The notes beneath the pieces were generated by a model that saw only the letters and a list, made by a program, of their open reading frames with translations, did no database searches and had not been told where the DNA came from. 64,000 nt of DNA from Massilia sp. Root335 (GTDB lineage Bacteria > Pseudomonadota > Gammaproteobacteria > Burkholderiales > Burkholderiaceae_D), in the NCBI RefSeq assembly GCF_001425685.1, contig NZ_LMCY01000011.1, positions 71,435 to 135,434 of the forward strand, read 5' to 3'. A program made the position numbers and the translations under genes. Below are positions 1 through 8,257 of this stretch, piece after piece (the first letter of the stretch is position 1; the number at the start of each line of letters is the position of its first letter).

Positions 1-1732
1 GCCGCAACGCCAGGTCCGCCAGCAGCACCAGCACCAGCGCGAACGACAGCGCCTTCCAGAACAGGAGCGGACTGCGTTCGATCAGGGGCGCACGGGTGCG
101 CTCGAGGAAGGCGCGGTTCGGGTGGTGCAGGTCGTACACGAATTCGGCCACGTCCTCGTAGCGCCGGCGCGGGTCGATCCGCAGCGCCTTCGCCAGCGCC
201 GCGTCGACCCAGGCCGGCAGCGCCGGCTCGTGCTCGCGCGCGGACGTGTACGCGAGCTTGCGCTGCGCGGCGCGCCCGGCCGCGCGTGGAATCCCGACGC
301 CGTACGGCAGCGCGCCCGTCAGCATCCAGTAGGTCAGCACGCCCAGCGCGAACACGTCGGAGCGCACGGTGCCGCGTTCGCCCAGGAAGTACTCGGGCGC
401 GGCATACAGGGCGGCGCCCTGCAGGGTCCAGTCGGGCGCGTGCGGCGCCATCTCGATGACGCCGGCCACGCTCACCGAACCCAGGTCGATGATCGTGACG
501 GTGCCGTCGGCGTCGATCATGACGTTGTCCGGACGGACGTCCTGGTGCAGCATCTCGAGCCGGTGCAAGGCGCGCAAGCCTTTCGCCACCTGGTCGACGA
601 TGCGCCGCACGGCATCCAGGCCGGGGCGCGGATGGTCGCGCAGCCACTGCGCCAGCGTGACGCCCTCGATGTACCCGGTGGCGACGTAGACGCAGCTGCG
701 CGGGCGCGCCGGCAGCGCGGGCTTGACCACGTGGGCGCTGTGCACGCGCCCCATGATCCACTCCTCCATCACGAACCGTTCCATGTGGGCGCGGTCGGCG
801 GCGAGGTCGATCGACGGCACCTTGAGGATCACGTGCGCGCCGCTGTCCGGGTCGAGCGCGAGGTAGACGTGGCTGCGGCTGCTGCCGTGCACCTCGCGCA
901 CGATGCGGTAGCCGTCGAGTTCCGCGCGCGGCGCCAGCAGCGGCGCCAGCGGCAGCCCGGCCATCTGGCGCAGCAGCTCGGACGCTTCGCGCGCCTGCAG
1001 CGATTCGATGCGCACCAGCTGCACGGTGAGATTGTCGGCGCTGCCGTTGTCCAGCGCGCGCGCCACCAGGCGGCGCGCCGCCTCGTCCAGGTCCGGCGCG
1101 CCGTGCAGCGCGGCGTGCACGTCGGCGCCGGTCAGATGCTCGTACACGCCGTCCGTGGCCAGCATGAACAGGTCGCCCGCCTCCAGCGCCACGGCGCGGT
1201 AATCGATGTCGATCCGGTCCTGCACGCCCAGCGCGCGGCTCAGGTAGCTGCGCTCGGGCGACACCCAGACCCGATGATCCGTCGTCAGCTGTTCGAGGCT
1301 GGCGCCCTGCTCCCCGAGGTGGATGCGATGGATGCGCGCGTCGCCGACGTGGAACAGGTGGGCCGTGTTCGACTTGATGACCAGCGCCGAAAAGGTGCAG
1401 ACATAGCCGCGGTCCTGGTCGTACCGCTCCTGGCTTTGGCGCGTCTGCGCGTACAGCCAGGCGTTGGCCGCGGCCAGCACGCGCTCGGCGGAGGTCCGGA
1501 CCGACCACGCGTCCGGCGTGGCGTAGTAATCCTCGAGGAAGGACGCGACGGCGGTGGCGCTGGCGACGTGGCTCACGGCGCTGCTGCCGATGCCGTCCGC
1601 CAGCGCGAGCGCCGCGCCCTTGGTCGCGCGCAGCGGCGCGCGCGGCATCACCGCGCCGTGGCAATCCTGGTTGGACGGTTTGCGGCCCCGGTCCGTGTGC
1701 TGGCCGACGGACAGGGTCAATGGTTGCGACAT
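1..1732 (-). CDS. Bifunctional PP2C-type protein phosphatase / Ser-Thr protein kinase, membrane anchored (3' end cut by window)
   Basis: About 577 codons are visible and the C-terminus lies beyond base 1. The N-terminal half is a PP2C-type phosphatase: TDRGRKPSNQD (residues 13-23), ALADGIGSS, HVGDARIHRI and LATDGVYEH supply the metal-binding aspartates. The second half is a protein kinase: VILKVPS carries the ATP lysine, HQDVRPDNVM is the catalytic loop (HQD rather than HRD), and IIDLG replaces DFG. A hydrophobic segment (WKALSFALVLVLLADLAL) close to the window edge suggests an inner-membrane anchor with both catalytic domains in the cytoplasm. The start, MSQPLTLSVGQ, is 26 bases after the upstream channel gene, so the two are probably co-transcribed. 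The pairing suggests the kinase/phosphatase acts on nitrite/formate or nitrogen metabolism; this is inference. Confidence 0.88.
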   Translation of the reverse strand, partial: MSQPLTLSVGQHTDRGRKPSNQDCHGAVMPRAPLRATKGAALALADGIGSSAVSHVASATAVASFLEDYYATPDAWSVRTSAERVLAAANAWLYAQTRQSQERYDQDRGYVCTFSALVIKSNTAHLFHVGDARIHRIHLGEQGASLEQLTTDHRVWVSPERSYLSRALGVQDRIDIDYRAVALEAGDLFMLATDGVYEHLTGADVHAALHGAPDLDEAARRLVARALDNGSADNLTVQLVRIESLQAREASELLRQMAGLPLAPLLAPRAELDGYRIVREVHGSSRSHVYLALDPDSGAHVILKVPSIDLAADRAHMERFVMEEWIMGRVHSAHVVKPALPARPRSCVYVATGYIEGVTLAQWLRDHPRPGLDAVRRIVDQVAKGLRALHRLEMLHQDVRPDNVMIDADGTVTIIDLGSVSVAGVIEMAPHAPDWTLQGAALYAAPEYFLGERGTVRSDVFALGVLTYWMLTGALPYGVGIPRAAGRAAQRKLAYTSAREHEPALPAWVDAALAKALRIDPRRRYEDVAEFVYDLHHPNRAFLERTRAPLIERSPLLFWKALSFALVLVLLADLALR

Positions 1733-1758
1733 GGACGCCGGCCCTTGCGCCGCGCCGC

Positions 1759-2571
1759 TCAGTTGAACGAACGCTTGGGCGCCGTCTTCACGTGCGTCGA
1801 ATACAGGGTCAAACCCGTGAAGGCGAGACCGCCGACGAGGTTGCCGAGCACGGTCGGGATCTCGTTCCACAGCAGGTAGTCGAGGAAGGTGAAGTGGGCG
1901 CCGGTCAGGATCCCGAACGGGAACAGGAACATGTTGACCACCGAGTGCTCGAACGCCATCGCGAAGAACAGCGTCACCGGCATCCACATGGCGATGACCT
2001 TGCCGCCGACGGTCGTCGAGATCATGGCGCCGACGACGCCGGTCGACACCATCCAGTTGCACAGCATGCCGCGGATGAACAGCGTGACCATGCCGGCGAA
2101 GCCGTATTCCGCATAGCCGAGGGTGCGCTTCTCGCCGATCGAACCGATCGTCTTGGCCAGCACGCCGCCGTCCGTGTGGAAGCCGAACGTGAAGATGTAC
2201 GACATCAGCACGGCCACGGTGAACGCGCCGAGGAAGTTACCGAGGAAGACGATGCCCCAGTGCTTGATCACGCGCGGCAGCGTGACGCCGGGACGCTTGT
2301 CGATCAGCGCCAGCGGCGTGAGGACGAACACGCCGGTCAGCAGGTCGAAACCGAGCAGGTACAGGATGCAGAAGCCGGCCGGGAACAGCAGCGCGCCGAT
2401 CAGCGGCACGCCCGTCGCCACCGAGCTGCTGACGGCGAACACCGCCCCCAGCGCGAGGATGGCGCCCGCCATGTAGGCGCGGATCAGCGCATCGCGCGTG
2501 GACATATAGATTTTGGATTCGCCCGCGTCGACCATCTTGGTCACGAATTCTGAAGGCACCAGGTACGCCAT
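1759..2571 (-). CDS. Formate/nitrite (FNT family) transporter
   Basis: The 270-residue protein is a typical FNT channel of the FocA/NirC group, which moves formate, nitrite or similar small monovalent anions across the inner membrane as a pentamer. It starts MAYLVPSEFVTKMVDAGESK and has about six hydrophobic helices, including GAILALGAVFAV, FPAGFCILYLLGFDLLTG and the conserved NFLGAFTVAVLMSY segment. The length matches the family. It leads a two-gene minus-strand unit with the phosphatase/kinase, which resembles nitrite-uptake loci, but no nitrite reductase is in the window, so the substrate cannot be settled. Confidence 0.92.
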   Translation of the reverse strand: MAYLVPSEFVTKMVDAGESKIYMSTRDALIRAYMAGAILALGAVFAVSSSVATGVPLIGALLFPAGFCILYLLGFDLLTGVFVLTPLALIDKRPGVTLPRVIKHWGIVFLGNFLGAFTVAVLMSYIFTFGFHTDGGVLAKTIGSIGEKRTLGYAEYGFAGMVTLFIRGMLCNWMVSTGVVGAMISTTVGGKVIAMWMPVTLFFAMAFEHSVVNMFLFPFGILTGAHFTFLDYLLWNEIPTVLGNLVGGLAFTGLTLYSTHVKTAPKRSFN

Positions 2572-2806
2572 GAAACTTCTCCCTAGGGGCCGCGCTGAGG
2601 CGGCATGGATTGATCGGTGATCCGGCGTCGGTCGCGCCGTCGAAGGGAGTCATGCAAGAAACGGGCCCGCTGCCGGGATGGCGGCCGGGCCGGCGAAGCG
2701 CCGGCCGATCGGGCACCGGCGCACTGCTTTCGTGCCCGCGCCGTCTGCTGGTGCAAGGCCGCACCAGCGTGGTAAATACCGATGGCACGCATGCCCGCAA
2801 ACGAGG

Positions 2807-2938
2807 CGACAATTCGGAGTCGACAATTCGGGGTCAGAGCACGTTTTGGTGCAAGTGCTTCCGCGTAAGTTCGTGCGGGCGCCGACGTTGGCGGTCGTTG
2901 CGCATCGGGACATTGATCCAAACCGGGCTCTGACCCCG
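2807..2938. repeat. MITE-like element with 12-bp inverted ends and a tandem 14-bp repeat
   Basis: CGACAATTCGGAGT (2807-2820) is followed directly by CGACAATTCGGGGT (2821-2834). CGGGGTCAGAGC at 2829-2840 is the exact reverse complement of GCTCTGACCCCG at 2927-2938, giving a unit of about 110 bases with perfect 12-bp inverted ends and no coding capacity. It lies in the 458-base gene-free stretch 2572-3029 between two minus-strand genes. A small non-autonomous mobile element, or the remnant of one, is the simplest reading. Confidence 0.6.
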
Positions 2939-2943
2939 GTGGC

Positions 2944-2980
2944 AAAAAAAACGGCGCGCCGCCCGAAGGCAAGCGCGCCG
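2944..2980 (-). terminator. Rho-independent terminator after the Tsx-like gene
   Basis: Read on the minus strand, CGGCGCGC pairs with GCGCGCCG around a 13-base loop and is followed by an unbroken run of T. It lies about 50 bases after the stop codon of the Tsx-like channel and would end the puuD-permease-channel transcript. Confidence 0.8.
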
Positions 2981-3029
2981 GTGGCAACGACAGGCCGGCA
3001 CCGCCGTGCCGTCCCGTCCTACTCGGAAA

Positions 3030-3872
3030 TCAGAAGTGGTATTCGGCCTTCACCATCGGCGTGCTGGCCGATGCGCCCGGCACGTGCTTGCTGTCGTTGC
3101 CGAACTTGTTGTGCCAGTACTGGTACTCGAAACCGGCGCGGAAGGTCTTCGGCTTGGCGCCCAGCAGCGGGCCGACGTCGTACAGCAGCTGCATGTCGAT
3201 GTTCGTTTCCGGCGCCGTCTGGTTGCCGAATTCGTCCTTGCCCTTCGAGGCGATCCAGTTGGCGAAACCTTCCCACGACCAGCCCGTCGCGCCCACCGGG
3301 AACGCCCACACGGCGCCCAGCATCGGGTGCGTGTCGTAGCGGTAGCGCGGGGTCGAGACGCCCGAGAACTCGTTGGTCGGCGCGTTGCTCTCCCACAGGC
3401 CGTAGATGCCCACGTTCAGCAGGCCCGGCGCCTTGAACGAGAAGGTCGGGCCGACGACCAGCATGCGCTTCTTCGAGTTGTAGCCGGCGTCGTCCTTCGT
3501 GTTGACGTCGAAACCGAAGGTCATGCCGACGTCGGTCACGGGGCCGTAGGCGAACGGATTGCCGGTTGCCTTGGTCAGCGAAACGGTGTTGCGGTACAGG
3601 AGGTAGAACTCCTGCGCGCCCGAGCTCGCGCCCGGCGCCGACGGGTCGGTCTTGTTCGACAGCAGGACATCCAGGTTGAAGAAGTTGGTGCCGTAGGCAT
3701 AACCGCTCACGTGGTTGATGTCGAGGATGTCCTTGTGGATGTCGGCGCCGTTGAACGGCTCGCGGAAACGGCCGCCGGTGCGGTAGCCGATCGAGGTGTC
3801 GCTCCACTCGGCGGCCTGGACGGACGTTGCCGCGCACGCGCACAGCGCCATGGTCAGGACGGTTTTTTTCAT
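3030..3872 (-). CDS. Tsx-like nucleoside-specific outer-membrane channel
   Basis: The 280-residue protein has a signal peptide (MKKTVLTMALCACAATSVQA, cleavage before AEW) and ends in ...VKAEYHF, the C-terminal phenylalanine typical of outer-membrane beta-barrels. Alternating aromatic strands such as GFEYQYWHNKFG and YDTHPMLGAVWAFP fit the Tsx/outer envelope protein family of 12-strand channels for nucleosides and related compounds. Its ATG overlaps the stop of the NCS2 permease by 4 bases (ATGA), so the two are translationally coupled. The likely job is passage of urate, xanthine or allantoin across the outer membrane; the substrate is inferred from context. Confidence 0.82.
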   Translation of the reverse strand: MKKTVLTMALCACAATSVQAAEWSDTSIGYRTGGRFREPFNGADIHKDILDINHVSGYAYGTNFFNLDVLLSNKTDPSAPGASSGAQEFYLLYRNTVSLTKATGNPFAYGPVTDVGMTFGFDVNTKDDAGYNSKKRMLVVGPTFSFKAPGLLNVGIYGLWESNAPTNEFSGVSTPRYRYDTHPMLGAVWAFPVGATGWSWEGFANWIASKGKDEFGNQTAPETNIDMQLLYDVGPLLGAKPKTFRAGFEYQYWHNKFGNDSKHVPGASASTPMVKAEYHF

Positions 3873-5398
3873 GCTTTGCTCCCTTGGACGATTGATTGGT
3901 GGTTGTTGGTGGCGCCCGCATCCCCGTGGCTCTCGGCGGGGATGTCGCGGGTTCCGTTAAAGAAGAGGTTCAGCGCGACCGCGGCGACGGCGGTCAGCAG
4001 GATGCCCGACTCCAGCAACGGATGCAGGCTGTGGGCCATCTGTTGGGCCCAGCGCGGCGCCACCAGCGGGATCAGGCCGAAGCCGATCGACAGGGCGACA
4101 ATATACAGGTTGTAGCGGTTGCTCCGGAAGTCGACGCGGGTCAGGATGCGGATGCCTGCCGCGGCAACCATGCCGAACATGACGAGGCCTGCGCCGCCCA
4201 GCACGAACTGCGGGATCGCCTCCACCAGCGCCGCCATTTTCGGCAGCATGCCCAGCACGATCATGATGCAGCCGCCGGCCACGCACACCCAGCGGCTCTT
4301 GACGCCGGTGACGGCGACCAGGCCCACGTTCTGCGAAAAGCTCGTGTGCGGAAAGGTGTTCAGCAGGCCGCCGATCAGCGTGCCCAGGCCGTCCGTGCGC
4401 AGGCCGGCCGCGAGCTGCTTGCGGTCGAGGTCCTTGCCCGTCAGTTCGGACAACGCGAGGAACATGCCGGCCGACTCGATCATCACGACGATCATGACGA
4501 CGGCGAACGTGACGATCATGACGAGATCGAACGTGGGGGCGCCGAACGCCAGCGGCGTCACGAGCCGGAACCAGGCGGCCTGGCCGACCTTGGCGAAGCT
4601 CATCTCGCCGAACGCGAACGTCACGATGCAGCCGGCGACGATGCCCAGCAGGACGGAAATATTGGCGAGGAAGCCACGGGTATAACGCACGAGGCACAGC
4701 ACGACGGCCAGCACGAAGGCGGCGATGCCCAGGTGGTCCAGCGCGCCGTAGTTCGGGTTCGGCGTCATCGGCACGGGGCCGGCCAGCTTCAGGGCGGGCG
4801 CCGCACCGCCCGGCGGCAGCGCGCTTGCCGCCTGCGCCGCGCCGGCGCGCGCCGCGTCGACCATCGCGGCCAGCTTGACCGTGTCGACGCTCTGCGCCGT
4901 GTTGTCCGGACCGCCCATGGCCCAGCCCACGCCGACGCGCATCAGGGTCACGCCGATGATCAGGATGATGGTGCCCGTGACGACGGGCGGGAAGAAGCGC
5001 AGCAGGCGACTCATCAACGGCGCGATGAGCAGCGCCACGGCACCGGCGCCGATGCCGGCGCCGAAGATCGCGCGCGCCCCGTCGACGCCGGGCACCGCGT
5101 TCGCGATGGCGACCATCGGGCCGACGGCCGCGAAGGTCACGCCCATCATCACCGGCAGGCGGATGCCGAACCAGGATGTCAGCCCGAGGGACTGGATGAG
5201 CGTCACGATTCCGCAGCAGAACAGGTCGGCCGAGATCAGCATGCTGACCTGTTCAGGGGGAAGCTTGAGGGCGCGTCCGACGATCAGCGGCACGGCGATG
5301 GCGCCGGCGTACATGACGAGGACGTGCTGCAGGCCGAGCGCGGTCAGGCGCCCGAGGGGCAATCGCTCATCCACGGGATGGCGGGAAGTTTGGGTCAT
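3869..5398 (-). CDS. NCS2 family urate/xanthine permease
   Basis: The 509-residue inner-membrane protein belongs to the nucleobase:cation symporter-2 family (UacT/XanQ/PucJK type). Family features are the start GLQHVLVMYAGAIAVPLIVGRAL, the QSLGLTSWFGIRLPVMMGVTF region, ESAGMFLALSELTG (the NCS2 signature E in helix 8) and the NTFPHTSFSQNVGLV motif. An unusual 40-residue Ala/Pro-rich insert (AAMVDAARAGAAQAASALPP...) separates helices in the middle. It lies between puuD and the Tsx-like channel, which points to urate or xanthine as the proton-coupled substrate. Confidence 0.9.
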   Translation of the reverse strand: MTQTSRHPVDERLPLGRLTALGLQHVLVMYAGAIAVPLIVGRALKLPPEQVSMLISADLFCCGIVTLIQSLGLTSWFGIRLPVMMGVTFAAVGPMVAIANAVPGVDGARAIFGAGIGAGAVALLIAPLMSRLLRFFPPVVTGTIILIIGVTLMRVGVGWAMGGPDNTAQSVDTVKLAAMVDAARAGAAQAASALPPGGAAPALKLAGPVPMTPNPNYGALDHLGIAAFVLAVVLCLVRYTRGFLANISVLLGIVAGCIVTFAFGEMSFAKVGQAAWFRLVTPLAFGAPTFDLVMIVTFAVVMIVVMIESAGMFLALSELTGKDLDRKQLAAGLRTDGLGTLIGGLLNTFPHTSFSQNVGLVAVTGVKSRWVCVAGGCIMIVLGMLPKMAALVEAIPQFVLGGAGLVMFGMVAAAGIRILTRVDFRSNRYNLYIVALSIGFGLIPLVAPRWAQQMAHSLHPLLESGILLTAVAAVALNLFFNGTRDIPAESHGDAGATNNHQSIVQGSKA

Positions 5399-5454
5399 GC
5401 TTGTCTCCTGGTCGGGGGTGGTCCCCCTTTGGTTTTAGAACTGCCGGTGCTGCC

Positions 5455-5503
5455 GTACTGCGTGTACTGCGTGTACTGCGTACTGCGTACTGCGTTACTG
5501 CGT
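5455..5503. repeat. Short tandem repeat GTACTGC(G/GT) upstream of the NCS2 permease
   Basis: GTACTGC occurs at 5455, 5464, 5473, 5480 and 5487, followed by a degenerate GTTACTGCG at 5494-5502. The spacing is 9, 9, 7 and 7 bases. The array lies in the 186-base gap between puuD and the permease, about 60-110 bases upstream of the permease start, in a leader or promoter position. Copy number could vary by slippage. Confidence 0.85.
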
Positions 5504-5584
5504 TCGAAACGAAGGATGCATGCTGCCCGCCGGGCGCCGGCCGCGCTCGTGACGCGGCCGGCCGGGGCACGGGGCCCCTGGTGA

Positions 5585-6841
5585 TCAGTTGACCGGGGCG
5601 CCCTCCTCGTACCAGCGCTTGATCAGGTTGCGCTCGTCGGGTGTGATCTGGGTCGCGTTATTCAGCGGCATCTGCTTGAGCACGACGGCCTGCTGGTACA
5701 TCTCCTGGGCGTGGCGCTTGATCGATTCGGGCGAATCGAACGAGATGCCTTTCGACGCCATGGCGGCCGAGTGGCACATCGAGCAACGCTGGGCGACGAC
5801 GCCTTTCACCTGTTCGAAGCTGACGTTCTGCGCGCTGGCGCCGGCGGCGGCGCCGCTGTTGGCGACGGCAGCGGTGGGCGCGGCGGACGCGATGGCCGGC
5901 ACATCGATCTCGGGTTTCGGGACCAGGTAGACGATGAGACCCATCAGGGCGGCGACGCCGAAGCCGGCGAATTCCCACGGCACGCGCTTGCCGTGGACCA
6001 TGGCCTTGTGGCGCGCGACGAAGCTCTGGCGGATCAGGGCGCCCGTCAGCATCATCAGTACCAGAACGACCCAGTTGTTGTCGCCCGAATAGAGCCAGCC
6101 GTAGTGGTTCGACAACATCGCGAACAGCACCGGCAGCGTGAAATAAGTGTTATGGACGCTGCGCTGCTTGGCGCGCCAGCCGTAGATCGGGTCGACCGGC
6201 TGGCCGGCCTTGAGCTGGGCGACGACCTTGCGCTGGCCCGGGATGATCCAGAAGAACACGTTCGCGCTCATCGACGTGGCCAGCATGGCGCCCACCAGCA
6301 GGAAGGCGGCGCGGCCCGCGTACAGCTGGCAGGCCAGCCAGGCGGCGAACACGACGAACACGAAGACGATCCCGCCGACGATGGCGTCGCCGTTCTTCTT
6401 GCGGCCGAACGTGCGGCAGATCGTGTCGTACACGAGCCAGAACGCGACGAGGAAGCCCAGCGCGGTGCCGACGGCGGCGCCCGGCGTCCAGTCGTGCACC
6501 TGCTTGTCGACCATGAAGGTGCCGGCATTGAACAGGTACAGCACCGTGAACAGGCCGAAACCGGACAGCCACGTGGCGTAGCTCTCCCAGTAGAACCAGT
6601 GCAGGCCTTCGGGCATCGACTTCGGCGCCACGAGGTATTTTTGCGGGTGGTAGAAGCCGCCGCCGTGCACGGCCCACAGCTCGCCGTCGACGCCCTTCTC
6701 CACGAGGTCGGGAGAGGTCGGCCTGGTCAGCGAATTGTCGAGGAAGACGAAGTAGAACGATGCGCCGATCCAGGCGATCGCCGTGATGACGTGGGTCCAG
6801 CGCAACAGCAGGTTGGCCCAGTCGAGCAGATAGGATTCCAT
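5585..6841 (-). CDS. puuD: Urate oxidase, membrane-bound cytochrome c type (PuuD)
   Basis: The 418-residue protein matches the PuuD urate hydroxylase family, which oxidises urate to 5-hydroxyisourate using an integral-membrane domain and a C-terminal cytochrome c. The first ~300 residues hold about eight membrane helices (starting WANLLLRWTHVITAIAWIGASF). The C-terminal domain, after an Ala-rich linker, has CSMCH (CXXCH haem c motif) and a later Met (LKQMPLNNATQ) as candidate axial ligand. It heads the minus-strand import genes and lies beside uraH, the next step. An upstream GTATAC site (6988-6995) may put it under the GntR regulator. Confidence 0.93.
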   Translation of the reverse strand: MESYLLDWANLLLRWTHVITAIAWIGASFYFVFLDNSLTRPTSPDLVEKGVDGELWAVHGGGFYHPQKYLVAPKSMPEGLHWFYWESYATWLSGFGLFTVLYLFNAGTFMVDKQVHDWTPGAAVGTALGFLVAFWLVYDTICRTFGRKKNGDAIVGGIVFVFVVFAAWLACQLYAGRAAFLLVGAMLATSMSANVFFWIIPGQRKVVAQLKAGQPVDPIYGWRAKQRSVHNTYFTLPVLFAMLSNHYGWLYSGDNNWVVLVLMMLTGALIRQSFVARHKAMVHGKRVPWEFAGFGVAALMGLIVYLVPKPEIDVPAIASAAPTAAVANSGAAAGASAQNVSFEQVKGVVAQRCSMCHSAAMASKGISFDSPESIKRHAQEMYQQAVVLKQMPLNNATQITPDERNLIKRWYEEGAPVN

Positions 6842-6987
6842 AGAGCCTCTTACGAAAGGAAGTACGGCATGAACGACTGCACGTACTGTCCCATCACCAC
6901 AGCGGGCTCTGTGAGGGGCAAATCATCGCAACCACCGGCGTCGGGCTGGGCCCTTCTGCCGATGTGCTCCGCGGCGACATCTACAAC

Positions 6988-6995
6988 TGTATACG
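6988..6995. promoter_or_regulatory. Possible second GntR operator upstream of puuD
   Basis: TGTATACG has the same GTATAC core as the perfect palindrome in the uraH/GntR promoter region. It lies in the 204-base gap between the uraH stop and the puuD start, about 150 bases upstream of puuD. One half-site deviates, so it would be a weaker operator. No clear -35/-10 pair was found next to it. Confidence 0.4.
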
Positions 6996-7045
6996 ATCTT
7001 GTCGAAAATGGGGAGATTTTTTATGACAAGAACAAGGCTTGATGC

Positions 7046-7402
7046 TTACGAGCCACGGTAGGTCGAATACGACCACGGGCTGACCAGCAGCGGCACGTGA
7101 TAGTGGCCGGCCGCGTCCGAAATCCCGAACTCCAGCGGCACGACGTCGAGGAAGGCCGGCTCGGGCAGGCTCACGCCCTTCTCGCGGAAGTACGCCGCGA
7201 CGGCGAACGTCAGGCGATAGCGGCCGACCGCCATCGTTTCCGCGTTCAGCAGCGGACCGCCGTCGTTGCGGCCGTCGCTGTTGAGCGTGAGCGTCCTGAT
7301 CGTGCGCGCGCCGTTGCCGTCGAGCGCTTCGAGCGTCACGCGCATGCCGGCCGCCGGGCAGCCGTTCATGGTGTCGAGCACGTGGGTGCTGAGGTGTCCC
7401 AT
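7046..7402 (-). CDS. uraH: 5-Hydroxyisourate hydrolase
   Basis: This 118-residue transthyretin-related protein hydrolyses 5-hydroxyisourate to OHCU. It begins MGHLSTHVLDTMNGCPAAGM, the conserved N-terminal motif with the catalytic His, and ends in HYHVPLLVSPWSYSTYRGS, the C-terminal YRGS signature of true HIU hydrolases rather than transthyretins. The start at 7402 follows AAGGAAAACAG and gives the standard family length; the open frame runs 30 codons further upstream into the promoter and those are not family-like. It is divergent from the GntR regulator and upstream of puuD on the same strand. Confidence 0.95.
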   Translation of the reverse strand: MGHLSTHVLDTMNGCPAAGMRVTLEALDGNGARTIRTLTLNSDGRNDGGPLLNAETMAVGRYRLTFAVAAYFREKGVSLPEPAFLDVVPLEFGISDAAGHYHVPLLVSPWSYSTYRGS

Positions 7403-7464
7403 CTGTTTTCCTTTCTTGGTTGGCGAAAAAATTGCATACACTTTGTGTTTTCTTTTTTTGGAAA

Positions 7465-7492
7465 AGTGTATACACTCCAAGCACGATGTCAA
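7465..7492 (-). promoter_or_regulatory. uraH promoter with overlapping palindromic operator
   Basis: On the minus strand TTGACA (7487-7492) and TACACT (7465-7470) are separated by 16 bases, a sigma-70-like promoter whose -10 lies about 60 bases before the uraH start. The perfect 12-bp palindrome AGTGTATACACT (7465-7476) covers the -10. A partial copy (ATACACT, 7436-7442) lies 23 bases nearer uraH. TGTATACA-type palindromes are common operators of FCD-class GntR proteins, so repression by the divergent GntR gene product is the simplest model. Confidence 0.65.
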
Positions 7493-7514
7493 TCACTTAT
7501 TGTTTAAAGCGACC

Positions 7515-8240
7515 ATGAGCCGAGCCCGAACGCCCCTGAAGATCGTCCCGTTGACCCATGATACGCCCGCGGGCGCGCCGGCCGGCGGCGCCACGCAGCG
7601 CATCGTCGACGCCATCACCACCGCGATCGCCGAGCGCCGCCTGATGCCGGGCACCAAACTGTCCGAACAGAAGATCGGCGACATCTTCAAGGTGTCGCGC
7701 ACCGTCGTGCGCCAGGCGTTCAACCAGTTGTCGCGCGACCGCCTCGTGGTGCTGGAACCGGCGCGCGGCGCGTTCGTCGCCACGCCCACGGCCGAGGAAG
7801 CGAACGACGTGTTCGAAGTGCGCACTATCCTCGAGACGGCCGTGACGAAGCAGTTGTGCGCGACGATCACCGACGCCCAGATCAAGCAGTTGCGCGAACA
7901 CCTGCAGCTGGAACAGGCCGCCGTCGCCAACGCCGAAGTCCCGGGCCGCACCCGCCTGCTGGGCGACTTCCACCTCGTGCTGGCGCAGATGCTCGGCAAC
8001 CAGGTGCTGGTGCAGATGCTGTCCGAGCTGTTGACGCGCTCCTCGCTGATCGCGCTGATGCGCCAGTCGTCGCAGTCGGCGGAGGAATCGCTGGACGAGC
8101 ACGTGGCCATCGTCGACGCCTTCGAAAAGCGCGACGTCAAGGCGGCCATGCGCCTCGTCTCGAAACACCTGGCCAACGTGCAGCACAACCTGCACCTCGA
8201 TCCGCAGCGCGTGGACCTGGCCGACATCCTTCATCCGTGA
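7515..8240 (+). CDS. GntR family (FCD-type) regulator of purine catabolism
   Basis: The 241-residue protein has an N-terminal winged helix (AIAERRLMPGTKLSEQKIGD through SRTVVRQAFNQLSRDRLV, residues about 28-90) and a C-terminal all-helical FCD ligand domain with FHLVLAQMLGN and LDEHVAIVDAFEKRDVKAA, which carry the usual metal-ligand histidines. The start at 7515 (MSRARTPLK) was chosen because everything upstream in frame translates the uraH promoter. It is first in a plus-strand run with puuE 17 bases downstream, and it faces uraH. It probably responds to a purine-pathway intermediate; which one is unknown. Confidence 0.9.
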   Translation: MSRARTPLKIVPLTHDTPAGAPAGGATQRIVDAITTAIAERRLMPGTKLSEQKIGDIFKVSRTVVRQAFNQLSRDRLVVLEPARGAFVATPTAEEANDVFEVRTILETAVTKQLCATITDAQIKQLREHLQLEQAAVANAEVPGRTRLLGDFHLVLAQMLGNQVLVQMLSELLTRSSLIALMRQSSQSAEESLDEHVAIVDAFEKRDVKAAMRLVSKHLANVQHNLHLDPQRVDLADILHP

Positions 8241-8257
8241 ACCACGAACGAGCCATC

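Noticed and set aside
122-1879. Long plus-strand open frame opposite the phosphatase/kinase
   Set aside because: Its composition (Arg/His/Gln-rich) is typical of the antisense of a high-G+C gene, and the other strand has clear PP2C and kinase motifs.
5455-5503. CRISPR or iteron origin
   Set aside because: Units are only 7-9 bases, too short for CRISPR, and there is no replication initiator gene nearby.
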